Shown one piece after another: positions 21,505 through 31,412 of a stretch of DNA of 64,000 nt. A program made the position numbers and the translations under genes. The DNA is taken from assembly GCA_977006965.1 (NCBI GenBank), contig OZ345354.1, forward strand, positions 3,645,531 to 3,709,530, read 5' to 3'. This stretch comes from Phymatolithon calcareum (taxonomy: Eukaryota > Rhodophyta > Florideophyceae > Hapalidiales). A model generated the notes under the pieces. That model made no database searches. It saw only the letters and a program-made list of their open reading frames with translations, and was not told where the DNA came from. Every line of letters begins with the position of its first letter. Position 1 is the first letter of the stretch.

Positions 21505-21960
21505 AAATAGCTAAGCTCTATGCTTTAGCTCCTCGTAGCAAGTAGCATCTTTGTAATCGCAGGCAGTGAGGTCGATTATCATAGACTGATGCGCTTGGTT
21601 GACGTAAATTCGCTTCGCCTCAACAATGCTGTGCATGTGCTGTGAGAAGTGACGGGCCCTCATTTTGAACGGCAAGTAGGACTTCTCGAGCTTGAGGACA
21701 AGACTAGCGACAAAGTCAAGCAGCATCAAATCAACCTGTATTCACTTGTCACCAGTGACTGCAACACGCCTGATACTGCGCTCGTGTTGCTTGGCCCCCG
21801 TTCTCAACAGCCATACGTCCGTGAGCCAGTGCTTGTTCCACGGGTCGAACAGGACCCGGTGCTGCACCAAATGTCTAGAACCGAACAAAAGTGCAGCGAC
21901 GACGTGGCTACATGGCCGCTAATGCTCTTCAGAGCGCGGTAGTCGCTGATAACTGTCACA
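21505..21960 (-). pseudogene. Second MULE transposase remnant
   Basis: Read on the minus strand, this matches the MULE at 2.34-3.3 kb over about 450 bp. QSMIIDLTACDYKDATCYEE corresponds to QSMIIDLTACDDGDAACDEG, and upstream the two share long stretches of nucleotide identity. The SWIM Cys motif seen in the first copy is largely deleted here. No target duplication or intact inverted repeats were found. It abuts the end of the DIRS-like element. Confidence 0.7.
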
Positions 21961-22199
21961 TGGAATGGTGACTATTGAAGTTTGGCAATGCAAGGGTGCG
22001 TTCCGTGATGATAGCGTGTGTTAATGTCTCAAGCTCGCCGTGTTTACAAGACAACGTTTCTCGGAAGTTGACCGTTTGTCTTTGACAATGATCAAAGATT
22101 GATGGCACGTCAAGAACACGGCGACCCCTCAACGATTGAATTGTGATAACACCTAGTTGCTGAACACAGATGGATGATACAAGGACCTGTTCGTGATAT

Positions 22200-23072
22200 C
22201 TCTCCAATTCATGTGACGTTTGCGAATGACATTTGGTCGGGTTGCAGGTACTGCCGTATCGACTTGGACGATGCTCATCGACCGTGAAGCTGGATCTCAT
22301 CGCGGATGACGCGGCCGTGCATTTCTTCGGTGGTGGCACCGCCGTATCGGAGGCCGTGTAGCTTGGTATCCCCAAGGTCGATGTTGAACTCCTTGAGTAT
22401 TGGGTCCATCCGTTTTCGTAGTGTTGCCATGGAGAATCCAAACAGCTTGCTGGTGGATTGGATGTCGTTGTCGCTTTGGATGTTCGTTTCCTGCGGATAA
22501 GCTCGGCGATTAGACGTCCGCGGATAAAGACGGACTGGTTCCGCCCACGTTTCGTCTTGGATAGGGTGAGAATGCCACAGTAATTGTGGTTGGGTCACTG
22601 GAGTGGGTCGAGGTAGATGAAGTCTTGACACCCGGCATTCGCGGCATCTGCTGATCGTAAGTAGCAGTCGAAGATCAGTAGTACGGCTGTTGCCACGTCT
22701 GGGCGACTTGCGCGGCAAAGCAAATACGCTATTGCATACGCGACGGGTTAGGATAGCACGGTTCTTGACTGAGTAGGTACGTTTTCAGCCCATCCTTCGT
22801 AGACCTGGCATTCCCCCACGTACCTTAAGAAAGTAAAGTTCGACTGTCAACGTAGCATTGACAATTAGTTGTCTTCCATCTTTGCTCCGCGTGCGGTAGG
22901 TGTGGACGGCGAAGTATATTAGGTAGCCTTCAACTCGTGATAAATCAGAAAACTCGGCAAGAACCTCGTGTTCTAGGTAGCTAATAAAGGCCTTGAGGCC
23001 TCGGTCGTACTGCGCTCTGGTGGTCTTGTCGAAACGGAGCCCGATCAGCTCATAGCTTCCTGGACGGTCCAT
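22200..23072 (-). pseudogene. DIRS tyrosine recombinase
   Basis: The N-terminal core-binding part is at 23072-22785 (TRAQYDRGLKAFISYLE, then SRVEGYLIYFAV). After a frameshift the catalytic part reads KLHGLRYGGATTEE at about 22,360, giving the HxxR box. Next come LHGR and, after a TGA where DIRS enzymes normally have Trp, SIRQYLQP with the nucleophilic Tyr. These are the conserved boxes of DIRS recombinases, which insert a circular cDNA. At least one frameshift and one nonsense change make it inactive. Confidence 0.75.
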
Positions 23073-23490
23073 CGGCGGGGTTGTAAGCGCTTCGAATATA
23101 CAGACACCTAATTTGGATGTCTCCCGCCAAAGTCAGAGCGCTCACTTGTCTGCAGATGTGATATAGTCCTAGACTTGATCTTCCCCTCTCGAAAGCCCCG
23201 ATGAACGCCTGACTGTCAACCCCAATAATGACTTTTCGCCCAAAGTTAGGATCCATTTTACCCGGATGATTAATGCTTTGCATTCTAGGTTGTTGATGTT
23301 TGCTGGCTGGCCCAACTTGTGTCATACAGTGACTTTCCACGTCTTGGCTTTCTGCCAATCGTTAATCGGATGCCGATGCAACAAGGCATGATAGTCTTTG
23401 ACGGTGGCAGCACAATACACGACAACTGCGCCCGAGTTGCTAGCGTCGATGCAGAGAATTTTTCGGCAAACGGTCTTCTTATGTTACCGT
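23055..23490 (-). pseudogene. DIRS RNase H domain
   Basis: One frame gives CIDASNSGAVVVY near 23,450-23,410 (first catalytic Asp). Another frame gives IIGVDSQAFIGAFERGR and then IRSAYNPADGPSR, the usual end of the DIRS-type RNase H. The domain removes RNA from the hybrid during reverse transcription. Split by a frameshift near 23,330. Confidence 0.65.
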
Positions 23491-23499
23491 ACATGAGAG

Positions 23500-24528
23500 G
23501 TAAAAGGCTCGTTAGGGATCAAATTTCGCATCGAGCTCTGCCCTTGGGTGTAGCACAGTATTCGGCGGCATGTAGTATTTCATAGCATTCCTTCAATTTC
23601 GACAGCAACGGCCGTCTTAGTAAAAGGAACCATACCCATTTTCCCAAAAGAGTCGAGAGGTTGCAATGCGGCCACCGTTTCGCTCGAATCATCTGATGTG
23701 TCTCGGGAAGCAGGTCACCCATCTTAGCTCGCTTCGGTAGCATGGTACCATCGTCTTGGATCACAATATTTCGAGTACGCGCGTCGGCGGCAGCTCGATC
23801 TTTCCTTTTCCGGCCGGGAACACTTTTTCTTCACATTTGTCTCGGGCTTGCGACACGCGGCTCACGACCTTGTCCAAGCTGGTCCCGAGGCAAAAGAAAT
23901 CGTCGATGTACACACCATGTCTTGTTTCGTTGATGAGAAGACTCCTTCCTGGTAGGATGATGTCTTCGTCCTTCAGGTCGCTTACTCCCTGCAGCAGGTT
24001 TCGATGAAATGCTTGTCCCAGAAACACTGAATAAGACCATCCCATTGGTTGCACGCATACTTGCGGCCAGAGCTTGACGCCACTGATTCTTACGGCTGGC
24101 AGCCCAAAGTAGGACCACATCCACTTGGGTGTCTTGATGCGGTGGTAGAAGTTGTCCATATCACTCATTCTGCAATAGAGCTTGTCTTCGTCGGAAAGGC
24201 AGAGATCAAGGAAGTCTCCTGGGTTTGGAAGGACAACCTCCGGCGTTAATTGAAAGTATATGTTGGCTTTTCGTGCATCGATAATTAGCAGTTGCAAGTT
24301 CTTCTTCGGCACCGCGAAAAGCCAATTAATGAATGCCGACTTTGTGGCGCTAACGACTACGATTCCTTTTTCTTTGAGCTTCTTGATAACTCTGATGTAT
24401 TCACCATGGTCCTCTCCCACGTATGACCTCATGGCCTTCTCTTCTTTCGGGCACTGTGCCGGCGTTTTTAGAGCGTTTCCGGGATCCTCGTATTTCGTTT
24501 TTAAATCCTCCGGTAACACGTTCAGCAT
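23500..24528 (-). pseudogene. DIRS reverse transcriptase
   Basis: The 255-codon frame 24528-23761 contains LLIIDARKANIYF, MSDMDNFYHRIKTPK and the catalytic GVYIDDFFCLG box (YxDD-type), all typical of DIRS-group polymerases. The connection region GKWVWFLLLRRPLL follows in another frame at 23,640-23,600. The frame immediately upstream of 24,528 is broken by a stop, and the gypsy insertion begins only 34 bp further up. Confidence 0.8.
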
Positions 24529-24562
24529 ATCGACCGAACCCGCAATTCAGACTTCGGGGAAT

Positions 24563-24662
24563 TGTGGCGTCCAACGACACTATCATATTCCCTACTTTCC
24601 TCTAAGACTAGCTCCCTGCAATTAGCCATTACAGCTTGCATTTACAGCAAGCCCTTGCTCAC
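24563..24662 (+). repeat. 5' LTR, recognisable part only
   Basis: The first 100 bp match the 3' LTR with about ten differences (TGTGGCGTCCAACG..., ...TTTACAGCAAGCCCTT). Beyond 24,662 the match stops, so the 3' part of this LTR has been replaced or rearranged. Confidence 0.75.
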
Positions 24663-25362
24663 CAGTGGCCTCAGTTTACCGTTTAGACCGCACGCCGTCT
24701 CCCTAGTGCTACACAGAAACCCACCCTACAACCCCGCTCTCCGACATCCCGAAAACTCCGCCGCCGTCCTCCGACGTCTGGGATCCTCGAACGCCGGAAC
24801 CGTTGGACGCTCCAGGAGAGTGCTCCACCCCAAGAACCCCAACACCTCCGTCTCCAATCCCCGTTGACCTCCCGTCTCCTCCGCGTCGGACATCCAATGT
24901 TCCCCCCGCGTTGAGCCTGCCACTGGTCCCTCGTGCTCCTGTCCGTCGCCTTCTCGCCGAGAAAAGTCAGCGCTACCGCGAGTTTGATTCCGCTTCCCGG
25001 ATCATCCGCAGACAACAACCGGCTCCTCAGCGCCCGGTCCTCAGCATCACCGACTCCAGGTCAATCCGGATTCAGTAGACCCACCGTAGGCATCAAGGAT
25101 CCAAGTGTCGGATCACCAAGAAGACCCTCCAGTGCATACCGTGCGGTAAGGTTTTCTCGCGTAAGAAACAGGAAGAAGACCACCGCCTCACCCGTCGAGA
25201 CAAGCTTAAGACTTCCTATAAACCCGACAAGTGCTGCGATCTTATCTTCTCTAGCCCTGAGGACTATCGTAGGCACGTTAATAGTGGGAAGCACAAACTA
25301 TTTGTGCAAGGAATTATTGAGTCCTCCCACTCTTCCTAAATAAATCTTCTCTGTGTGGTAAC
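24663..25362 (+). pseudogene. Leader region with Pro-rich frame and zinc-finger-like remnant
   Basis: Between the 5' LTR and gag lies 700 bp of coding-like sequence. A Pro/Ser-rich frame covers about 24,700-25,075. Then, in another frame at about 25,130-25,340, two Cys/His clusters occur: CIPCGKVFSRKKQEEDHR, and CCDLIFSSPEDYRRH with NSGKH just after. These resemble degenerate C2H2 fingers. The frame stops just before the gag ATG. Extra reading frames ahead of gag are uncommon in gypsy elements. It may be captured sequence or gag N-terminal sequence broken by mutation. Confidence 0.45.
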
Positions 25363-26263
25363 ATGGATCCCAACCCCCAGAACGCACAGAATCAGCAGAA
25401 TTAGTCGAACCAGCCGAACCCACCAACTCTACAATGCCAATGCATACCACAACCTTTTGGTACAGTTAAATAATGCACAACAAAACATTGCCTCGCTTCA
25501 GGTCGACCTGAATCAAACCAAGACAGCCTTACAAAATGCCCAGATGCAGCTTGGAACCCAAGTTAAACCGCCGAAAACCAAGTCTCCTGAATCCTTTAAG
25601 GGAAAAGACTCGGTTTTAAGTTGGACAAGTCACATGAACAACTACCTCTCCGGCTCGACTGACGACGAGGCCTAACCTATCGCCGCCAGCTACCTTCATG
25701 GTCCAGCTCATGAATGGTGGATTGCTTACAAGGAAACCGAAGACGATCGAAACATCGCAACCTGGAGCCAGCTACGTGAAGCTTTGATCTCTCGCTTCGA
25801 AACCCAAAACAAAGAGAAGATTGCTAGAGATAAACTCGCTAAATGGAAACAGCTCAAAGATGTTGCCACGTTCAATGACGACTTCCAGAGAATCATCCTC
25901 GACATTCTGAGCATCAGCATAGACGAGCAGATCGATCGCTACACCCGCGGGCATAAGTCCTACATCTGGAAGGAGCTATGCACGAACGAGTATACCAAGC
26001 TGGCTGACGCCATGCGTGACGCTGAACGAGTTGAGTCCGCTCACAGCTGACTGACAAAGCCCCCTACTGGTAACAGAAACAATCAAGGTAACCAGAGACA
26101 GGGAAATAAAGTACAGGCACCCGTTCCCATGGAGATTGGAAACATACAGCTGCAGAAGCTCACTCCGGCTGAACGTGAGATCTGTGTGAAAGAAGGCCGA
26201 TGCTTTCGTTGCCGCGAGAAAGGTCATAGGGCAAGAAACTGCCCAAAAGGCCAGAGGAACTGA
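25363..26263 (+). pseudogene. Gypsy gag with CCHC zinc knuckle
   Basis: ATG at 25363 (MDPNPQNAQNQQN, then TAG). The continuing protein is one frame over: NNAQQNIASLQVDLNQTKTA, HGPAHEWWIAYKE and ATFNDDFQRIILDILSIS, characteristic of gypsy capsid. It ends with a zinc knuckle CFRCREKGHRARNC (CX2CX4HX4C) that binds genomic RNA. Stops at about 25,673 and 26,048 and an early frameshift make it defective. Confidence 0.85.
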
Positions 26264-26364
26264 GAGCTGTAGAGCCTCCCACATCTCCCACTGACCGTCC
26301 CTCAGTTCCGAAGACCATTCCACCACCTCCTGATCCTCCTCCTGAAACGGCCCTCCATAATCAA

Positions 26365-26540
26365 TTGTCCGAGAGTGATCCCTTCGAAGATTCCAACCCT
26401 AGTCTTCTTGTCACTAGAGCCAAAGTTTCCGGCGTTTCCGCAAGAATACTCATTGATGATGTGCCGAACTCAATTACATTTCTGAAGATTTTTGCTCCCG
26501 ACATGGTATATTCATTGAAACCACGAACAAAACCGCCTCC
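26365..26540 (+). pseudogene. Gypsy protease remnant, active site lost
   Basis: The segment [18 protein letters not shown] corresponds to the aspartic protease active-site region, normally LIDSGA/LIDTGA. Here the Asp-Ser/Thr-Gly triad has become DDV, so it cannot be active. The reading frame changes near 26,540 into the reverse transcriptase frame. Confidence 0.7.
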
Positions 26541-27789
26541 ATGGCTAATGGCACAAGTCAAATCCTCAAGAGTACCATACACCATATGCCTATTACCATA
26601 GGTGGTTATACGGAAAAACTTCGATTCGCAGTCTGCCCGTTGAATTACGACCTATACCTCGGAAAAAAGTGGACTTCCGATAGAAGAGCTATTATCAACT
26701 GTTACACCAATGAAGTAAACTTTTCATACAAGGGGAAACATCATACCATTGTCGCCACTGAACCATCAAGGCCTAACCTCGTCTCCGTGAATGCAATTAC
26801 CAAAGATGAAAAACGAAATTACCCCTTGTATGCAGTCGTTCACCGAAAAATCCCCGAAACCAACGACGAGATCGCCGAAAATGCACGGAACCGAGAAATT
26901 CGTGCGATAGTAAACGAATTCAAAGACGTATTCCCAAAGAAACTACCTAAAGGACTTCCCCAAAAGCGCGCACATGATATTTCCATACACCTAAAGGAAA
27001 ATAGCGTCCCTCAGAAAAAGGGATTATACCGAACGTCTTCTGCCGAGCTCCAAGAATTACAGAAGCAACTCGAAGAACTCATAGAACAAGGCTTCATCCG
27101 CCCAAGTACCAGCCCATGGGGAGCAACTGTTCTATTCGTCAGTAAGAAAGATGGAACTATGCGACTTTGCGTAGACTATCGAGCTCTTAACCGCCTTGCC
27201 GTCAAGAACAGCTATCCTCTCCCGCGCATAGACGACATCCTAGACCAACTCTCTACCGCTAAGTACTTCAAAAAGATCGACCTAAGAAGCGGATATCATC
27301 AAATCCGCCTTGACGAGGAATCCATTCCACTCACCGCTTTTCGGACAAAGTATGGACATTTCTAGTTCCAAGTTCTTCCGTTTGGACTAACAAATGCTCC
27401 AGCCACTTTCATGTCACTCATGAACGAATTCTTCTCCGAATATCTTGACAAATTCATCAACGCTTACCTCGATGACATCCTCATCTACAGCGATACGTGG
27501 AAGGATCATCTCGACCACATTCGAAAAGTCTTAAAACTCCTAAGAAATCAAAAGCTCTACGCTAAGATACCAAAATGCTGTTTCGGAGCCCAGGAAGTGG
27601 ACTACCTTGGCTTCATTTTGCGACCCTCTGGCGTAGCCATCAACCCCCATAAGACCAGAGCCATAGACGACTGGCCGACGCCAACCGGCAGGAAAGACGT
27701 ACAATCTTTCCTAGAACTGGTAAACTACTACCGACGTTTCATAAAAGACTGCTCCAAGATATCAAAACCACTGACAGAACTTACGAAAG
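26541..27789 (+). pseudogene. Gypsy reverse transcriptase
   Basis: A near-complete polymerase domain: [11 protein letters not shown]-like segment ([20 protein letters not shown]), [28 protein letters not shown] and the catalytic NAYLDDILIYS. A TAG at 27363-27365 replaces the Glu normally found before FQVLPFGL, a one-base change. The frame shifts near 27,790 into RNase H. Confidence 0.92.
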
Positions 27790-28380
27790 ATGTTCCCTTT
27801 AGCAACAGAGCGCGCTTTCCTAGAACTTAAAGAGAAGGTCACCTCAGCCCCAGTATTAAAGACCGTTCTCCCCGAGTACCCCGTTATCGTAACCACCGAT
27901 GCGTCAAAGAAAGCCATTGGAGCCGTTCTTGAACAAGACAGCCCTAGTGGACGCCGTACTTTCGCATTTACGTCACGCACGCTAAATACATCAGAATAGA
28001 ACTACGCCGCCCATGTCTTCGAGCTCCTAGCTATTTTCGATTCACTTCGAGCATGGAGATGTTACCTGCATGGGCGTAAGGTGACAGTCCAGAGTGATCA
28101 TCATCCCCTCAGATGGCTCCAAACCCAAGAAAATTTGTCTCCTAGACAGGTTTGATGGGTAGAACGCCTAATAGAGTTCGAGTTCTCCATATCCTACATC
28201 AAAGGAAAATCGAACAGAGTCGCGGATGCACTTTCTAGAGCACCTAAAGATCCTCCCAAGAAACCCGAGTAGGCGGACAATCTACTCAAGTCCCTGTTAG
28301 AGAAAATACTCCAACTCAACTCTATTTCCACCACCGTCCTTGGACCCGATCTAGTTAATAAGTTGGAAAGTTGCACATGA
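27790..28380 (+). pseudogene. Gypsy RNase H
   Basis: Frame +1 reads VIVTTDASKKAIGAVLEQ (first Asp), RTFAFTSRTLN, VFELLAIFDSLRAWRCYL, VQSDHHPLRWL and ISYIKGKSNRVADALSR (last Asp), all typical of Ty3/gypsy RNase H. Stops at about 27,999, 28,154 and 28,270 interrupt it. Confidence 0.85.
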
Positions 28381-28396
28381 GCCCGAGTTCCAAACC

Positions 28397-29770
28397 ATGT
28401 TCGAGAATCCAAAAGAATATTTTGAAGTCAAAGATGGCCTTCTATATCGAGACAGAAGACTTTGTGTCCCGATTGGACAATTTCGCTTGAACCTACCAGA
28501 TGACCATCATACCACTCCAAGCACTGGTCACTTAGGTGAGACGAAGACAAGGCATGGACTCCAACCATTCTACTACTGGAAATCCATGCGCGATATCATC
28601 CACGACTATGTCCAATGTTGTCGCATCTGTCAACAAACTAAAGCAAGATACTAAAGACATTTTGGTTTTCTACAGCCACTAGACCCACCCGATACTAAGT
28701 GGACGACCATCACGATGGATTTCATCACACCTCTTCCGAAAACGCGTCGGAATAACGTTGGAATTCTTAACGTTGTCGACAAGTTATCGAAAATGATTCG
28801 TTCCATTCCAATCCCCGAGAATGTAGATGCTGTTCAGGTAGCTAAGCTATTCAAGGAACACATGTACCGAAACCATGGACTCCCTCAAAAAATCATTTCC
28901 GGCAGAGACACCATCTTCATGAGCAAATTCTGGAAAACTCTGTTCAAACTCCTAGGTACCAAGATTGCACCCTCCACAGCATACCACCCTCAGACAGATG
29001 GACATTCTGAAATAGCCAGTAGAAAAGTTCAGGAAATGATCCGAGCCTTTGTAGACTTCAAGAAAGACAACTGGGACGATCATTTAGTAGACTTTGAAGT
29101 GGCTTACAATTCCGCAGTTAATAGCACTACTCTCTATAGTCCCTTCTATCTGAACTACGGTATCAATCAAAAGACGACCTCGATTCAGACTCTCTCTTAG
29201 GAAAACCCCTCCGTAACCGCATTCCTTAAAGAAATGCAGGATAAGACCAAGTACGCGTATGAAAACATCCAGAAACAAAATGCTAAGATGGCTGAATACG
29301 CGAATAAGTCTCGTCTTCCGCACAATTTTTCTGTCAACGACAAGGAATGGCTTTCAACAAAGAATCTATCCCTGGACAAAGAATGAGATTCCGCAAACGG
29401 CACCCTAAGTTTTGTGGACCGTTCGTTATCACCAAAAAATCAACGATGTCGCCTTCAAATTGGACATTTCCGCCCCGATGAAACAACGCGGTATCCACGA
29501 TACGTTTCACGTACGGCTGCTAAAGCCGTTTGTGCAAGAAGTATTCTCTCGAGAACCTGTCCCAGAACCGGCCGTCATTTTCGCTGACGGCCACCAAAAA
29601 TACGAAGTTGAGAAGATCCTCGCGAACCGTAAGCGCCAAGGGAAAACACAATACTTCGTTAAGTGGAAAGGATAACCTGACCACGAAAATACATGGCAGA
29701 GTCCCGAAGACCTCCAAAATTCACCAGACGTACTCAAAGGATACCGAGAATCGAGACGGTTCTCGTCTTA
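28397..29770 (+). pseudogene. Gypsy integrase with C-terminal chromodomain
   Basis: The integrase has an HHCC zinc-binding part (TTPSTGHLGETKT... DYVQCCRICQQTKA). The catalytic core follows: TITMDFITPLP, SGRDTIFMSKFWK and TDGHSEIASRKVQE, giving D, D and E. A GPF/Y-like and chromo region ends the protein. YEVEKILANRK, TQYFVKWKG and HENTWQSPEDL at 29,601-29,716 form a chromodomain, which targets chromoviruses to modified histones. Frame breaks lie near 29,200, 29,386 and 29,410, and a stop near 29,675 replaces the residue after KWKG. Confidence 0.88.
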
Positions 29771-29781
29771 GGGGGGAGGGG
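29770..29781 (+). other. Polypurine tract
   Basis: AGGGGGGAGGGG lies immediately before the 3' LTR; it would prime plus-strand cDNA synthesis. Confidence 0.85.
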
Positions 29782-29946
29782 TGTGGCGTTCAACGCCACT
29801 ATCATACTCCCTACTTTCCTCTAAGAATAGCTCCCTTCACTTAGCCATTCCAACTTGCATTTACAGCAAGCCCTTACAGACAGCATTACAGTCATAACAA
29901 CCCGACCAAAGCCATTGTGCCATCCTGTGCGAGTCAAAACCCCGCA
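29782..29946 (+). repeat. 3' LTR (165 bp)
   Basis: Starts TG and ends CA, and follows a polypurine tract directly. The first 100 bp match 24563-24662. Confidence 0.85.
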
Positions 29947-29951
29947 GGAAT

Positions 29952-31150
29952 GAAAGCTTCGCAGCTTCTATCCTCGTTTTCTTTTGATACCGCTCTTCTA
30001 AATATAAGAAGCTCTCCTTCTGGACTCCGATTTAAACCATTGGTCCGCACGTAGCAATAAATGACGGCAGAACGCCTGGTCACATGAATCACTCACTGAC
30101 AACATATTTCCGATTGACTAGAGTTACGTTTTCCCTTTTTATAAAGGAAGGGTTCATTCATATCAACTACCTGCCGGCTTGCGAAAGCATTTAGTATCTT
30201 CCTTCCATAATCTAGACCTATGGCGTGGCCCTTTTCGTTCTGTCCTGCCAATTTGCTCCTCAATAGGAAGCGGGAATAACTCACGCCTGTCGTCGGTCAC
30301 AAATCTTTTCTTTTTAATTCTACTACTGTTCACGACCGCAATAGGTCCGTCCTTCTTATGAGAGTTGTCTTTATCAGGGGCTTTCATCAATCTTCGTTCC
30401 ATCTGCGCTGCTTTCCTTGAAGCGCGCACTTCGCCTTGGGTTACCGCGCCCTCTTCATTAGGGTCTTCAAACATGTGGGCCGCAACTTCCCACTTGCCTG
30501 TGCGGTCAGCCAACTCCACGTTCGCAGGTCTTCGAAACAGTACCTCCACAGCGTTACCTTTTCTTGCTTTCCTTAGACCTCCATTAGAGAAAAGTAAGTC
30601 AACAGCAGAAGCTATTGTCTGAGGAACCATCTTCCCGCCGTTTCTTACTACGAAGCTTGCTCCCCCGACTCTTGCTATTCTTCCTGCTACTCCTCTTTTT
30701 TCGACTGAAAACAGACTCTGATTTGGAGGAGTTGTCATCATCGGAGTTGAAAGTTGGTCGAAATCAGATCGTAGGGCTTCATTTTTTCGATAGTCATACT
30801 AAATCCTCAGTTTTTAGAAGACCCGGAATGTGCTGCCTTATAGGCACACTTGTAGTTGGGCCATTTGAATTTTCTCGGGCGACCGGTGATATGCAACTGG
30901 GTGTGGATGAAGCCTCTTCATAAGGTGCGCAAAGCTGATGCGCTATCGAGTATAGTTGATACTTCCAAACCTCTTTGTCATTTTTCGCAATGGACTCAAA
31001 CATGTCTTCTCTGAAATAGGTGCCGCTGGTTTTAAGCAAAATCTCCTCTTGAATTTTGGCCCGATAATTTGCAAACTAGTTCTGGATCTGTTCAGGATCT
31101 CTAAACCCCTCACTACTCCCTTCGCCTTGTATTTTTTGCGTCTTTGACTC
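29952..31150 (-). pseudogene. DIRS ORF1 (gag-like) region
   Basis: From about 31,140 the minus strand reads a charged protein in segments: YRAKIQEEILLKTSGTYFRE, EVWKYQLYSIAHQLCAPYEE, then in a shifted frame 30741-30163 a 192-codon basic segment (KMVPQTIASAVDLLFSNGG... SSRIKKKRFV). One in-frame TAG lies near 31,080 and frameshifts lie at about 30,790 and 30,200. Position directly upstream of the reverse transcriptase, before the gypsy insertion, supports a gag-like ORF1. No zinc knuckle is visible. The assignment rests on position and orientation. Confidence 0.5.
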
Positions 31151-31412
31151 GCGCCATGACTTACTGCACTTTTTGAAAATTCAATTTAATATTCCCAAAG
31201 ATCAATACATCTGAGTGTGGCATTTATAGTACTCAACGTCCTCCAAGTCTCAAGCACACCTTGTAAAAAAGTATTTTCCGTAGAAACTCAAGCAAACTTC
31301 AAATATCTACCAGCATATATCACAGTCAGTGTAACCTAGATGAGTTTTAGTTTGTGAATCACAAGTGGCATCTAGGCCCTTGGATTAATCAGCTTCGCGA
31401 GATCTCTTGTTG

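Larger units (their letters stand above)
24563..29946 (+). mobile_element. Ty3/gypsy chromovirus LTR retrotransposon, 5.4 kb
   Basis: It begins TGTGGCG at 24563 and ends CCCCGCA at 29946, with GGAAT immediately outside each end (24558-24562 and 29947-29951), a 5-bp target duplication. Domain order is gag with a zinc knuckle, protease, reverse transcriptase, RNase H, integrase, chromodomain, then a polypurine tract touching the 3' LTR. This is the layout of chromodomain gypsy elements. Several stops and frameshifts make it non-autonomous. It inserted into the minus-strand DIRS-like element. Confidence 0.92.
22200..31150 (-). mobile_element. DIRS-like (tyrosine recombinase) retrotransposon, split by a gypsy element
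   Basis: On the minus strand the order is ORF1 (31,150-29,952), reverse transcriptase (24,562-23,500), RNase H (23,490-23,055) and tyrosine recombinase (23,072-22,200). This is the gene order of DIRS-type elements, which integrate with a tyrosine recombinase instead of a DDE integrase. The Ty3/gypsy element at 24563-29946 sits between ORF1 and the reverse transcriptase and is flanked by GGAAT on both sides. Frameshifts occur in every domain, so it is inactive. The outer ends were not defined. Confidence 0.75.
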
